DNA of 12,347 nt from Thermoleophilia bacterium (GTDB lineage Bacteria > Actinomycetota > Thermoleophilia > Gaiellales > SKUG01). This document shows, one piece after another, positions 1 to 5,765 of this stretch (its first letter is position 1; every line of letters begins with the position of its first letter). Made by a program: the position numbers and the translations under genes. The stretch is taken from assembly GCA_025964405.1 (NCBI GenBank), contig JAOPYW010000197.1, positions 1-12,347 of the forward strand, read 5' to 3'. The notes beneath the pieces were generated by a model that saw only the letters and a list, made by a program, of their open reading frames with translations, had not been told where the DNA came from and ran no database searches.

Positions 1-1
1 G

Positions 2-550
2 ACCACGCTCGTGGCCCTGCTCATCCTCGTCGCGAGCGCGGGGCAGTACGTGCGTGCGCAGACCATCCCGCCGCCGCAGATCGCGCAGGCCGGCTACCGG
101 GTCGGCAACCAGCAGCCGGTCGTGGCCATCGGCGACTTCGTGCGCCGCAACTCGCTGAGCAGCGATCGCGTGGCCGTGCTCTACGCGCGCGCCAACGTCG
201 CCTACTACGCGCACCGCCAACCGGCCACGTCGTTCATGTGGAGCAGCATGTATCGCGCGCTGCCCGACGCGCGGGCGCAGCTGCTCGCCTCCCTGACCGG
301 ACCCGACCGTGCGGCCTGGATCGTGCAGTGGAACTCCACCAAGGACTACGGCCTCGACCGCGACGGCACGCTCAAGGCTGCGATCAGGGCAGGCTACCGG
401 CGCGTGGCCGTGCTGTGCTCGAAGCCGATCCTGCTGCGACGTGATCGCGCGCTGCCGAACATCGTCATGCCGACCGAGCACTGCCCGCAGCAGGGTCCAC
501 AGCAGGTCTTCGGCGACGTACCGGTCACCACGGGATTCGCGCGCGGCTGA
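2..550 (+). CDS. C-terminal part of a membrane protein, probably GT-C/ArnT-like glycosyltransferase (5' truncated)
   Basis: The reading frame is open to the left edge, and its first ~15 residues (TTLVALLILVASAGQYVRAQ) look like the end of a transmembrane helix, so the gene very likely begins outside the window; the GTG at 11 is probably internal. The following ~165 residues are soluble. They resemble the extracytoplasmic C-terminal domain of polytopic family-39/83-type glycosyltransferases: a 'VVAIGDFVRRNSLSSDRVAV' stretch followed by 'YARANVAYYAHRQPAT', where such enzymes have a strand, a conserved Y/F and an R-P. Those enzymes move sugars from polyprenyl-phosphate carriers at the membrane. 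The catalytic part is missing from view, so the family call is an inference. It converges on the DUF1795-like gene, with no connection to the flagellar genes visible. Confidence 0.6.
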   Translation, partial: TTLVALLILVASAGQYVRAQTIPPPQIAQAGYRVGNQQPVVAIGDFVRRNSLSSDRVAVLYARANVAYYAHRQPATSFMWSSMYRALPDARAQLLASLTGPDRAAWIVQWNSTKDYGLDRDGTLKAAIRAGYRRVAVLCSKPILLRRDRALPNIVMPTEHCPQQGPQQVFGDVPVTTGFARG

Positions 551-564
551 TCGGCCGGTCGAGC

Positions 565-598
565 GCGTGGGGCGACGCGTGGGGCGACGCGTGCGGCG
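565..598. repeat. 12-bp tandem repeat between convergent genes
   Basis: The unit GCGTGGGGCGAC occurs twice perfectly (565-576 and 577-588), followed by a partial third copy (GCGTGCGGCG, 589-598). It lies in the 63-bp gap between two convergent stop codons. It is probably a small slippage repeat; no hairpin with a T-tract is seen here. Confidence 0.6.
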
Positions 599-613
599 TC
601 AGCTCCCCCGCGA

Positions 614-1039
614 CTAACGCCAGGCGAAGCCGGAGAGCGACAGCTCGAAGCCTGATTCGACCTGCTCCCAATCCTGCTCGAGCGCGCTGCACGTGATCGT
701 GAAGAGCGTGCCGGCGTTCGACGTGACGATCTGCAGCTGGCGCACGCGTAGGCCATTGGAGTCGGGCAGGATCCACGAGTAGCCGTGGTAGAGCGCCGGC
801 GTGCCGCTCAGCGTGCGGTCGCCGTGCTCGATGAGCCGGAACCCGTCGAGCTCGCTCAGCTCGGCGCGCTGGGCGCGGAAGAACTCGTCGAGCGGCACGG
901 TGGGCAGCGACTCGCGATGGATCTGGACGTTGGGCGTGAAGACAGGGCGTTCGAGCCCGATCAGCACGATCTGGGAATTGTCCTGCCACCCCTCGAGGTA
1001 GCCCACCTCGAAGTCGTTCGCCTGGAGCTTGCGCATCAT
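614..1039 (-). CDS. DUF1795/DcrB-like small protein
   Basis: A 141-residue protein starting with two consecutive ATGs (1039 and 1036); the reading frame upstream is open but has arginine/glycine-rich low-complexity content typical of antisense GC-rich DNA, so the start is placed here. The pattern fits the DUF1795/DcrB fold: residues 10-20 end in G-W-Q-D (the family's 'P-x-G-W-x-D'), a strand pair follows, then an amphipathic helix (about 50-65, 'LDEFFRAQRAELSEL'), then 'GF..IEHGDRTLSGTPA' and a final strand pair with an 'F-T-I-T' motif. No signal peptide or membrane segment is present, so it should be cytoplasmic. In proteobacteria some DUF1795 proteins (EagR) are chaperones for type VI effectors; in this genome no such role can be read from the sequence. 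It is divergent from the sigma-factor gene across 284 bp. Confidence 0.6.
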   Translation of the reverse strand: MMRKLQANDFEVGYLEGWQDNSQIVLIGLERPVFTPNVQIHRESLPTVPLDEFFRAQRAELSELDGFRLIEHGDRTLSGTPALYHGYSWILPDSNGLRVRQLQIVTSNAGTLFTITCSALEQDWEQVESGFELSLSGFAWR

Positions 1040-1173
1040 GCCGCGACTGCTACCCGCTGTCGGGCGAGCGGAACCACCCGTTCGAGCACGGGCGCGGCCA
1101 CCCCGGATCGACGCGCTGCTGCCGAAAACCGGGGGTGTCGGGGAGGTGTCGCAGAACCGACGCACATACCCCC

Positions 1174-1202
1174 TTGCCAATGTCGGGATTCCGTCGTTCA
1201 CT
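1174..1202 (+). promoter_or_regulatory. Weak candidate promoter for the sigma-factor gene
   Basis: TTGCCA (1174-1179) is followed after 17 bases by TTCACT (1197-1202). The -35 match is 5 of 6 and the -10 match 3 of 6. It is listed mainly because the same TTGCCA with a 17-base spacer appears upstream of flgB. The 1040-1323 gap also holds the small palindrome TGGTTGAGTAACCA (1202-1215); nothing else stands out. Confidence 0.25.
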
Positions 1203-1323
1203 GGTTGAGTAACCACCCGCCAGGTTGGTTGCAGCACGAGCCGCACGTCGACACCGCCGAACACGTCGACCTCGCTCACCACGTGCTGCACCGGCTGCTT
1301 TGGAATGACAAGGAACTCGCCGC

Positions 1324-2064
1324 ATGACGCACTCGCCGAACTCACCCATCTCTTCCGAGACCACCGCCGCTCCGGAGGCCGTCGCTGCTGAAGCGCCCGC
1401 CGCCCCCGTGAAGCGCAAGCGCGGTCAGAAGGAGATCTTCCGCCTCGAGCCGTGGCAGGCCCGCCTCGTCGAGGAGAACCTCGAGCTCGTGGACAAGATC
1501 GTCCGCGGCATGCTCCGCCGCCTGCCGTCGCACATCGACAAGGCCGACCTCGTGCAGCAGGGCCGCATCGGCCTGATGGAAGCCGCTCGCCGCTACGACC
1601 CGACCAGCGCCGCATCCTTCAAGACCTTCGCCACCTACCGCATCCGCGGCGAGATCATCGACGGCCTCCGCGCCCACTCGGCCGGCCGCCCGGCCGACGC
1701 TGGCTGGAACGAGAGCGTCGAGTCGATCGGTGAGAACGCCTCCAGCGGTTCGAGCGACGACGTCTCCGGCTTCATGAGCTCGGTGCGCGCCCTCTCGACG
1801 GCCTTCGACCTGGCCACCTCGACGAGCGAGAACCCGCTCGAGGAGAGCCTGGAGAAGGACACGCTGTGGACCGCCGTCGGCCGCCTGCCGGAGCGCGAGC
1901 GCCACGTCTGCGAGCTGCTCTACAAGATGGACATGACGATGCAGGACATCGCCAACCTCATGGGCACCTCGAAGGCGAGCGTCTCACGCCTCCACAAGCG
2001 CGCACTCGACCGCATGCGCACCGACCCGCAGCTCAACGACGGCGAAGGCTTCATGACCGCCTGA
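1324..2064 (+). CDS. fliA: FliA/WhiG-family RNA polymerase sigma factor (flagellar sigma-28 type)
   Basis: A 246-residue sigma-70-family protein with an AAGGA ribosome-binding site ~10 bases before ATG 1324. Residues 1-45 are a low-complexity Ala/Glu/Lys lead. Residues ~49-116 are region 2 of the FliA/WhiG type: 'DLVQQGRIGLMEAARRYDP', then 'FKTFATYRIRGEIIDGLR', the RNA-polymerase core-binding and -10 recognition segments. Residues ~181-232 are region 4 with the helix-turn-helix 'MTMQDIANLMGTSKASVSRL'. Between them (117-180) the usual FliA region 3, which begins D-W-x-P-R in family members, cannot be recognised and is replaced by Ser/Gly/Glu-rich sequence. Known FliA proteins drive late flagellar and chemotaxis genes and are held by FlgM through regions including 3 and 4. 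Its place next to the flagellar cluster supports a motility role. The family call is firm; exact orthology is less so. Confidence 0.85.
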   Translation: MTHSPNSPISSETTAAPEAVAAEAPAAPVKRKRGQKEIFRLEPWQARLVEENLELVDKIVRGMLRRLPSHIDKADLVQQGRIGLMEAARRYDPTSAASFKTFATYRIRGEIIDGLRAHSAGRPADAGWNESVESIGENASSGSSDDVSGFMSSVRALSTAFDLATSTSENPLEESLEKDTLWTAVGRLPERERHVCELLYKMDMTMQDIANLMGTSKASVSRLHKRALDRMRTDPQLNDGEGFMTA

Positions 2065-2071
2065 TCCGAAC

Positions 2072-2143
2072 GGGCTCCGGCCCACGCACATTGGCACCTC
2101 GGTGCCACGCGGAACCGCCAGCCTTTCGGGGGAACGGCAGGCG
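2072..2143 (+). terminator. Three small hairpins just after the sigma-factor gene
   Basis: Starting 8 bases after the stop codon there are three stems: GGGC-TCCG-GCCC (2072-2083), TGGCAC-CTCG-GTGCCA (2092-2107), and CGCCAGCC with GGCAGGCG (2116-2123 with 2136-2143, one mismatch). The first two have four-base loops. No T-rich tail follows, so if they end transcription it would be by a tail-less mechanism; they could equally protect the mRNA 3' end. Confidence 0.4.
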
Positions 2144-2189
2144 CGACCGCACCCTTCACACGCGAGCGAGCCGGCGAACGGCACGCACG

Positions 2190-2248
2190 ACGGGCCCAGG
2201 CTCGGATCCTCACGCACACGCGGGTGGGGGATCCGGACCGGGGCCCGT
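2190..2248. terminator. Large inverted repeat between convergent genes (probable bidirectional terminator)
   Basis: A 20-base left arm (2190-2209) pairs with a right arm (2229-2248) at 17 of 20 positions, around a 19-base loop. The outer 8 bp (ACGGGCCC/GGGCCCGT) and inner 7 bp (CGGATCC/GGATCCG) are perfect. It lies between the convergent sigma-factor gene and the GTYTG-repeat gene, 35 bases beyond the latter's stop. No T-tract is present. Position suggests a two-way terminator; a protein-binding site is the alternative. Confidence 0.5.
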
Positions 2249-2283
2249 ATTCGTTCCTCGCGCGCGTGCGTGCGAGAGCGTGA

Positions 2284-2481
2284 TCAGCCCAGGAGCTGCG
2301 AGCCGCGTGCCGGCTGCGAATCGGTGTAGCGCCCCTCGCCCGATGCGGGCACGCCGGTGTAGGTGCCAGCCGGGCCAGTCGCCGGCACGCCGGTGTAGGT
2401 GCCGGTCGGACCCGACGGCTGCGTGCCGGTGTAGGTGCCGCGAACGATCGGTGCTGCCGTGGTGCCGGAGATGAAGCTCAT
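2284..2481 (-). CDS. Small GTYTG-repeat protein, unknown function
   Basis: A 65-residue protein starting at ATG 2481, preceded by GAGAGG about 8 bases upstream on the minus strand. After a short lead (MSFISGTTAAPIVR) come three tandem 12-residue units, GTYTGTQPSGPT, GTYTGVPATGPA and GTYTGVPASGEG, and a worn fourth (RYTDSQPARG). The protein is rich in Gly, Thr, Pro, Ser and Tyr, contains no Cys or Trp, and has no signal peptide or membrane segment, so it is probably disordered. I do not recognise a family. The good ribosome-binding site and the preserved reading frame through the repeats argue that it is a real gene. It lies between the sigma-factor gene and flgB, on the opposite strand, and shares an intergenic region with flgB. 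A role in motility is only suggested by location. Confidence 0.7.
   Translation of the reverse strand: MSFISGTTAAPIVRGTYTGTQPSGPTGTYTGVPATGPAGTYTGVPASGEGRYTDSQPARGSQLLG
2351..2439. repeat. Three 36-bp tandem repeats inside the small repeat gene
   Basis: The 17-base core (A/G)CGCCGGTGTAGGTGCC-type sequence recurs at 2351-2367, 2387-2403 and 2423-2439, exactly 36 bp apart, so copies stay in frame and encode the 12-residue protein unit. The core is near-identical, while the rest of each unit has drifted. Confidence 0.85.
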
Positions 2482-2545
2482 GGTGGTGCCTCTCGTGGGA
2501 GTGTCGTGTGGGGTGCTGCGGTGCACCCGTAACGGTACGCCTCGA

Positions 2546-2593
2546 CGCGCGCCGCTCCTACGGCGCGCGGGTTGACGACCATCAACCCGCGCG
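2546..2593. promoter_or_regulatory. Two overlapping perfect palindromes (alternative hairpins or operators)
   Basis: Palindrome A is CGCGCGCCG-ctccta-CGGCGCGCG (2546-2569, 9-bp arms). Palindrome B is CGCGCGGGTTGA (2564-2575), loop cgacca, and TCAACCCGCGCG (2582-2593), with 12-bp perfect arms. They share 2564-2569, so only one can form at a time. They lie 65-112 bases before the GTYTG-repeat gene start and ~365 bases before flgB. TTGA cores occur on both strands inside B. This could be an attenuator-like leader of the small gene or a repressor operator in a divergent control region. Confidence 0.5.
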
Positions 2594-2617
2594 ACATGTT
2601 CCGACGACGTCTCCCTG

Positions 2618-2664
2618 CCACCACCGCCGCCACCACTCCACCACCACCTCCACCACCACCACCC
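2618..2664. repeat. CCA-rich low-complexity tract
   Basis: About 47 bases made largely of CCA triplets with CCG and CTC interruptions. The minus strand is therefore GGT-rich with many closely spaced GG pairs and could form weak G-quadruplexes. It lies in the region between the small repeat gene and flgB, where no convincing coding sequence is seen. Confidence 0.7.
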
Positions 2665-2752
2665 GGCGGAGCGCCCGGAGCGCAGCGATGGCGGAATCAG
2701 GTCGCCACGTGACGTGATCGTTCCATCGTCACGCCGCTGCGCGCACGGGTTG

Positions 2753-2826
2753 GCGACCAGCGACCACTACGCGCGACCAGCGACCACCACGCTGCGCGCC
2801 TGCGCCACCGCTCCCCACGACCAGCG
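2753..2826. repeat. Direct repeats CGACCAGCG upstream of the flgB promoter
   Basis: A 15-bp repeat GCGACCAGCGACCAC occurs at 2753-2767 and 2773-2787, i.e. 20 bp (about two helical turns) apart. A third, shorter copy CGACCAGCG is at 2818-2826. All lie just upstream of the candidate flgB promoter, a typical place for activator or repressor sites. No known regulator is identified from the motif. Confidence 0.45.
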
Positions 2827-2852
2827 CACGTTCACTCATCTGCAACTCGCGC

Positions 2853-2881
2853 TTGCCAGAACTCCGAGGTCGTCGTACAAC
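2853..2881 (+). promoter_or_regulatory. Candidate sigma-70-type promoter of the flgB operon
   Basis: TTGCCA (2853-2858, 5 of 6 to TTGACA), a 17-base spacer, then TACAAC (2876-2881, 4 of 6 to TATAAT). Initiation would fall about 70 bases before the flgB ATG. No GCCGATAA-like sigma-28 element is seen upstream of flgB. Confidence 0.45.
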
Positions 2882-2957
2882 GGAGGTGTGGGATTACCGC
2901 CCGAGCCTCCCCAGGCACGAATCGGGCACCCACCGAATCCCCCGAAGGACCCCCGCA

Positions 2958-3374
2958 ATGTTCTCCACTGACGGCATACTCGGTCGCAACTTCGCGATCA
3001 CCGCTGCAGCACTCGACGGCCTGTCGAAGCGCCAGCAGCTGCATGCGGAAAACATCGCCAACATCGACACCAAAGGCTACCACGCCAAGACACTCGACTT
3101 CGAGAGCGTGCTCGGCTCGGCGATGCACCAGCCCAATCCCGGCACGATGTTCGCGAACCCGCTCAAGGTGGCGGCAGCGGGACGCGACGCGATGGACGGC
3201 GCGAACCTGAGCGGCAGCTTCAAGACGACGCGCTCATCCAATGCAGGCGTCGACCGCACCACCGAGGTGGCGGAGATGTCGAACGACAACGTGCGCTACC
3301 GCGTGCTGACGCAGCAGGTCACCAACCAGCTGAGCGCCGTGCGCAGCGTCATCGCAGAAATGGGTCGTGGCTGA
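2958..3374 (+). CDS. flgB: Flagellar basal-body rod protein FlgB
   Basis: A 138-residue proximal rod protein, about the usual family length. ATG 2958 is chosen because GAAGGA lies 8 bases upstream and because residue 1 begins the normal FlgB N-terminus; the longer upstream frame has no such support. The axial-protein signature is at residues 31-43 (ENIANIDTKGYHA, family N-x-A-N-x-x-T-x-G-Y), here with Lys in place of the usual Pro. The C-terminal helix (about 104-134) has the 'N..V.YRVLTQQV' pattern that packs in the rod. The protein is exported through the flagellar type III system without a signal peptide and sits on the MS ring with FliE and FlgC. It opens a + strand operon; flgC begins 2 bases after its stop. 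Confidence 0.93.
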   Translation: MFSTDGILGRNFAITAAALDGLSKRQQLHAENIANIDTKGYHAKTLDFESVLGSAMHQPNPGTMFANPLKVAAAGRDAMDGANLSGSFKTTRSSNAGVDRTTEVAEMSNDNVRYRVLTQQVTNQLSAVRSVIAEMGRG

Positions 3375-3376
3375 TC

Positions 3377-3784
3377 ATGGGACTCTTCGACGCACTTGCC
3401 GTCTCCAACAACGCGATGTCGGTGCACCGCTTCCGCTCGGAAGTCGCGGCGCAGAACATCGCCAACGTGCAGACCCCCGGCTACCGCCGCCAGGAGGTCG
3501 ACCTCGTCGCCACCAACTTCACGCAGCACCTCGGCACCACGAAGTCGGCACCGGGCGGCAACATCGCGACCGTCAACGGACCCACGATGGATGCCAAGGA
3601 CGGTGCCGTCGGTATCTCCACCGTGCGCAAGGTGTCGGGCGAGAAGTACGACGAGCGCCAGCAGTCACTGATGGCGACGAGCGACATGCTGTCGGCCAAG
3701 AGCGCGTTCGAGCTGAACGTGAAGGCCGCCACGCTCATCAAGTCGATGGCCCTCGCGGCACTCGAGATCGGACGGGGTAGCTGA
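3377..3784 (+). CDS. flgC: Flagellar basal-body rod protein FlgC
   Basis: A 135-residue proximal rod protein of normal length. It begins MGLFDALAVS, has the rod signature QNIANVQTPGYRR at residues 26-38, and ends with the family's C-terminal helix 'MLSAKSAFELNVKAATLIK' followed by 'AALEIGRG'. It is predicted to be exported by the flagellar type III system and polymerise above FlgB. Its ATG lies 2 bases after the flgB stop with little Shine-Dalgarno sequence, pointing to translational coupling, and its TGA overlaps the fliE ATG (TGATG). Confidence 0.95.
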   Translation: MGLFDALAVSNNAMSVHRFRSEVAAQNIANVQTPGYRRQEVDLVATNFTQHLGTTKSAPGGNIATVNGPTMDAKDGAVGISTVRKVSGEKYDERQQSLMATSDMLSAKSAFELNVKAATLIKSMALAALEIGRGS

Positions 3785-4191
3785 TGGCCGGTCTCGGTGG
3801 TATCTCAGGCGGCATGGGACTCTCGGCGGCGCAGAACCCGCTCGCGGGCCTCGGTGCGGCGCAGGGTCAGCTCCCCGGTTCGACCGGTGGCACGACCGGT
3901 GGTTCACTCGATGGCATGACCGACGGCGGCGGGCTCGCCCCCACGTCGGAGGCGACCTCCACCCAGGGCTCGTCGTTCGCCAGCGCACTCAAGTCGATGG
4001 TCATCGACAACCCGAGCGCCTCCAAGGCGCAGTCGACCGACCTCGCAGCTCGCTTCGCAGCGGGCGAGAACATCGATCCCCAGCAGCTCGCGGTCTCCAC
4101 GGCCAAGGCCGGCGTGGAGATCCAGATGGCGACCCGCACGATCTCGTCGGCCGTCAGCTCCGTACGAACGCTCTTCCAGATGCAGGTCTGA
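3784..4191 (+). CDS. fliE: Flagellar hook-basal body complex protein FliE
   Basis: A 135-residue protein whose last ~70 residues match FliE, the adaptor that joins the MS ring to the rod: a helix around 84-95 ('STDLAARFAAGENIDPQQL'), then 'STAKAGVEIQMATRTI', and the end 'SSAVSSVRTLFQMQV', equivalent to the family's 'VRNKLVEAYQEIMRMQV'. Only the Met-Gln-Val terminus and pattern are kept; the family's R-N-K is replaced. Residues 1-60 are Gly/Ala/Ser/Thr-rich and probably disordered, longer than in the ~100-residue enterobacterial protein. Its start overlaps the flgC stop by one base. fliF follows after 92 bases. Confidence 0.88.
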   Translation: MAGLGGISGGMGLSAAQNPLAGLGAAQGQLPGSTGGTTGGSLDGMTDGGGLAPTSEATSTQGSSFASALKSMVIDNPSASKAQSTDLAARFAAGENIDPQQLAVSTAKAGVEIQMATRTISSAVSSVRTLFQMQV

Positions 4192-4283
4192 TCCCACAGG
4201 CCCGCTGCCAGACCGCTCCACAGCTCCACGGCACCATCGAACGCCCCCACTAGAACGACTACCTCTCCCCCACGAGGCCCCCC

Positions 4284-5762
4284 ATGGACGTCATCAAGAA
4301 CCTCCCCACTGCAGCCAAGGTCGGCATCGGCGCCGTCATCGCGCTGATCGTCGTGTTCGCCATCTACACGACCATGCTCAAGCCGCCGTCGCCCGTGGAG
4401 CTGATCACGACGCCCGACTACAGCACCTACACCGCGGCGATGGCGCTGCTTGAGGAAGACCAGATCCACTTCGACAAGGAGACGGCCGACGGCAACTACA
4501 CGCTGTCGGTTGCGCCCGACGACCTCGTGGCGGCCCAGGCTGCGCTCGGCAAGAGCGGCCTCGCCGACCGCACCAAGATGGTAAAGAAGATCTCGTGCGG
4601 CGCAGCACCCGGCGTGATGGCGACCAAGGCGGCCAACGATCGCGCCAGCAACTGCGCCGACGCTGCAGCCGTGCAGGGCATGCTGCTCGCGATGGGCGCC
4701 ACCGCGGCGATCGTCAACGTGACGCAGCAGGAGAACAACGACCTGCTCGCGGCCGAGATGAAGAAGAAGGTCTCGGTGCAGGTGTTCCTGCCCAAGACCA
4801 TGCGCAGCACGTTCGACGCGGCTGCCGTCGCCAAGGCGATCGTGCCGATGGTCAGCAGCTCCTCGCTCGAGGACGTGTTCATCGGGTCGATCGAGGAGGA
4901 CGAGCTGGTGCCCCTCTGGGACGGCACGCAGGGCGACAAGCAGGCTGCGGGTGGCACGATCGCCGGCGCCTCGGCGACGGGCAGCGTCAGCTGCGCCGAT
5001 GCGGAGACCGCCACGGAGATCACCACGAAGGCGACCGCGGTCAGCAACTGCACCGAGGAGAAGATCAGCAAGGTGCTCGACGCGATCGTCGGCAACTCCG
5101 ACTACTACGCACTGACCGTGAACGCGACGATCAACGCCAGCGCGAAGTCGGTCACCACCAACCGCAGCACGCCCGGCTCGGTCACGAGCAAGAGCACGCA
5201 GAAGGGCGGCGGCACCAACAACGAGGACCTCGCCCTCGACACCGGCAACGAGACGGTCAACTCCAACACGCCTGCCGGTGGCATCGCCAAGCTCAACATC
5301 TCGGTGACGCTCGACAAGAGCAAGGTGAGCGCCAATCAGGTGATCGCGATCAAGCAGCAGCTGCAGTCGTTCATCGACCCGTCACGCAACGACCCGGCGC
5401 CGAAGGTGACGCTGACCACGCTCCACAAGGGCGGGGTGTCAGCGGCAGACGCCCAGAAGCTCGAGCAGATGCAGGCCGCGAAGCAGCAGGAGGACAAGCG
5501 CACGTCGAAGGTCGCCGCGGCCCCGTCACGGGTGCCGATGCCGATGGTGGTGCTCATGATCGCCCTGGTCGTCGGGCTCGTCGCCACCATCATGGTGATG
5601 CTCGCCCGCTCCTCGAAGGCAGCGGCCGAGCGCGAGCGCTACGCCGCCGAGTTCAGCAACCAGCAGCAGCTGTTCAACAACTTCGCCCAGCAGGACCCGC
5701 AGGCCATGGCCCGCGACCTCGAATCGATGTTCGGCGCACCGAGCGCCACCCGGGGGAACTGA
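4284..5762 (+). CDS. fliF: Flagellar MS-ring protein FliF (divergent)
   Basis: A 492-residue protein, somewhat shorter than the usual ~550, with GAGG 6 bases before ATG 4284. It has an N-terminal membrane helix (about 12-31), a long extracytoplasmic region and a second membrane helix (about 419-441). The outer region follows the FliF plan: a first ring-building motif (38-95), a second (about 124-202, ending 'LEDVFIGS', family 'P-x-x-V-x-V-x-D'), and a third (about 256-385, 'ISKVLDAIVGNSDYYALTVN', family 'lL.pivG.gn..V.V'). The cytoplasmic tail (about 450-492, 'FAQQDPQAMARDLESMFG') is the normal FliG-binding end. Identity to textbook FliF is low, but order and topology are clear. Its only four cysteines are C105/C124 and C237/C256, each pair with 18 residues between them. 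It anchors rod and rotor in the cytoplasmic membrane. Confidence 0.9.
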   Translation: MDVIKNLPTAAKVGIGAVIALIVVFAIYTTMLKPPSPVELITTPDYSTYTAAMALLEEDQIHFDKETADGNYTLSVAPDDLVAAQAALGKSGLADRTKMVKKISCGAAPGVMATKAANDRASNCADAAAVQGMLLAMGATAAIVNVTQQENNDLLAAEMKKKVSVQVFLPKTMRSTFDAAAVAKAIVPMVSSSSLEDVFIGSIEEDELVPLWDGTQGDKQAAGGTIAGASATGSVSCADAETATEITTKATAVSNCTEEKISKVLDAIVGNSDYYALTVNATINASAKSVTTNRSTPGSVTSKSTQKGGGTNNEDLALDTGNETVNSNTPAGGIAKLNISVTLDKSKVSANQVIAIKQQLQSFIDPSRNDPAPKVTLTTLHKGGVSAADAQKLEQMQAAKQQEDKRTSKVAAAPSRVPMPMVVLMIALVVGLVATIMVMLARSSKAAAERERYAAEFSNQQQLFNNFAQQDPQAMARDLESMFGAPSATRGN

Positions 5763-5765
5763 TCC

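Noticed and set aside
785..1327. A 180-codon plus-strand frame that overlaps the start of the sigma gene
   Set aside because: It lies antisense to the DUF1795-like gene, has no ribosome-binding site and no fold-like pattern, whereas the minus-strand protein does.
2351..2439. Regularly spaced repeats that resemble a short CRISPR array
   Set aside because: The 36-bp period is a multiple of three and encodes protein repeats; the 'spacers' are also related to each other and no cas gene is near.
2508..2971. Small open frames in the 2482-2957 gap
   Set aside because: They are His/Thr/Arg/Ser-rich readings of the CCA tract and of the direct repeats, without ribosome-binding sites; only repeats and promoter-like signals are supported here.
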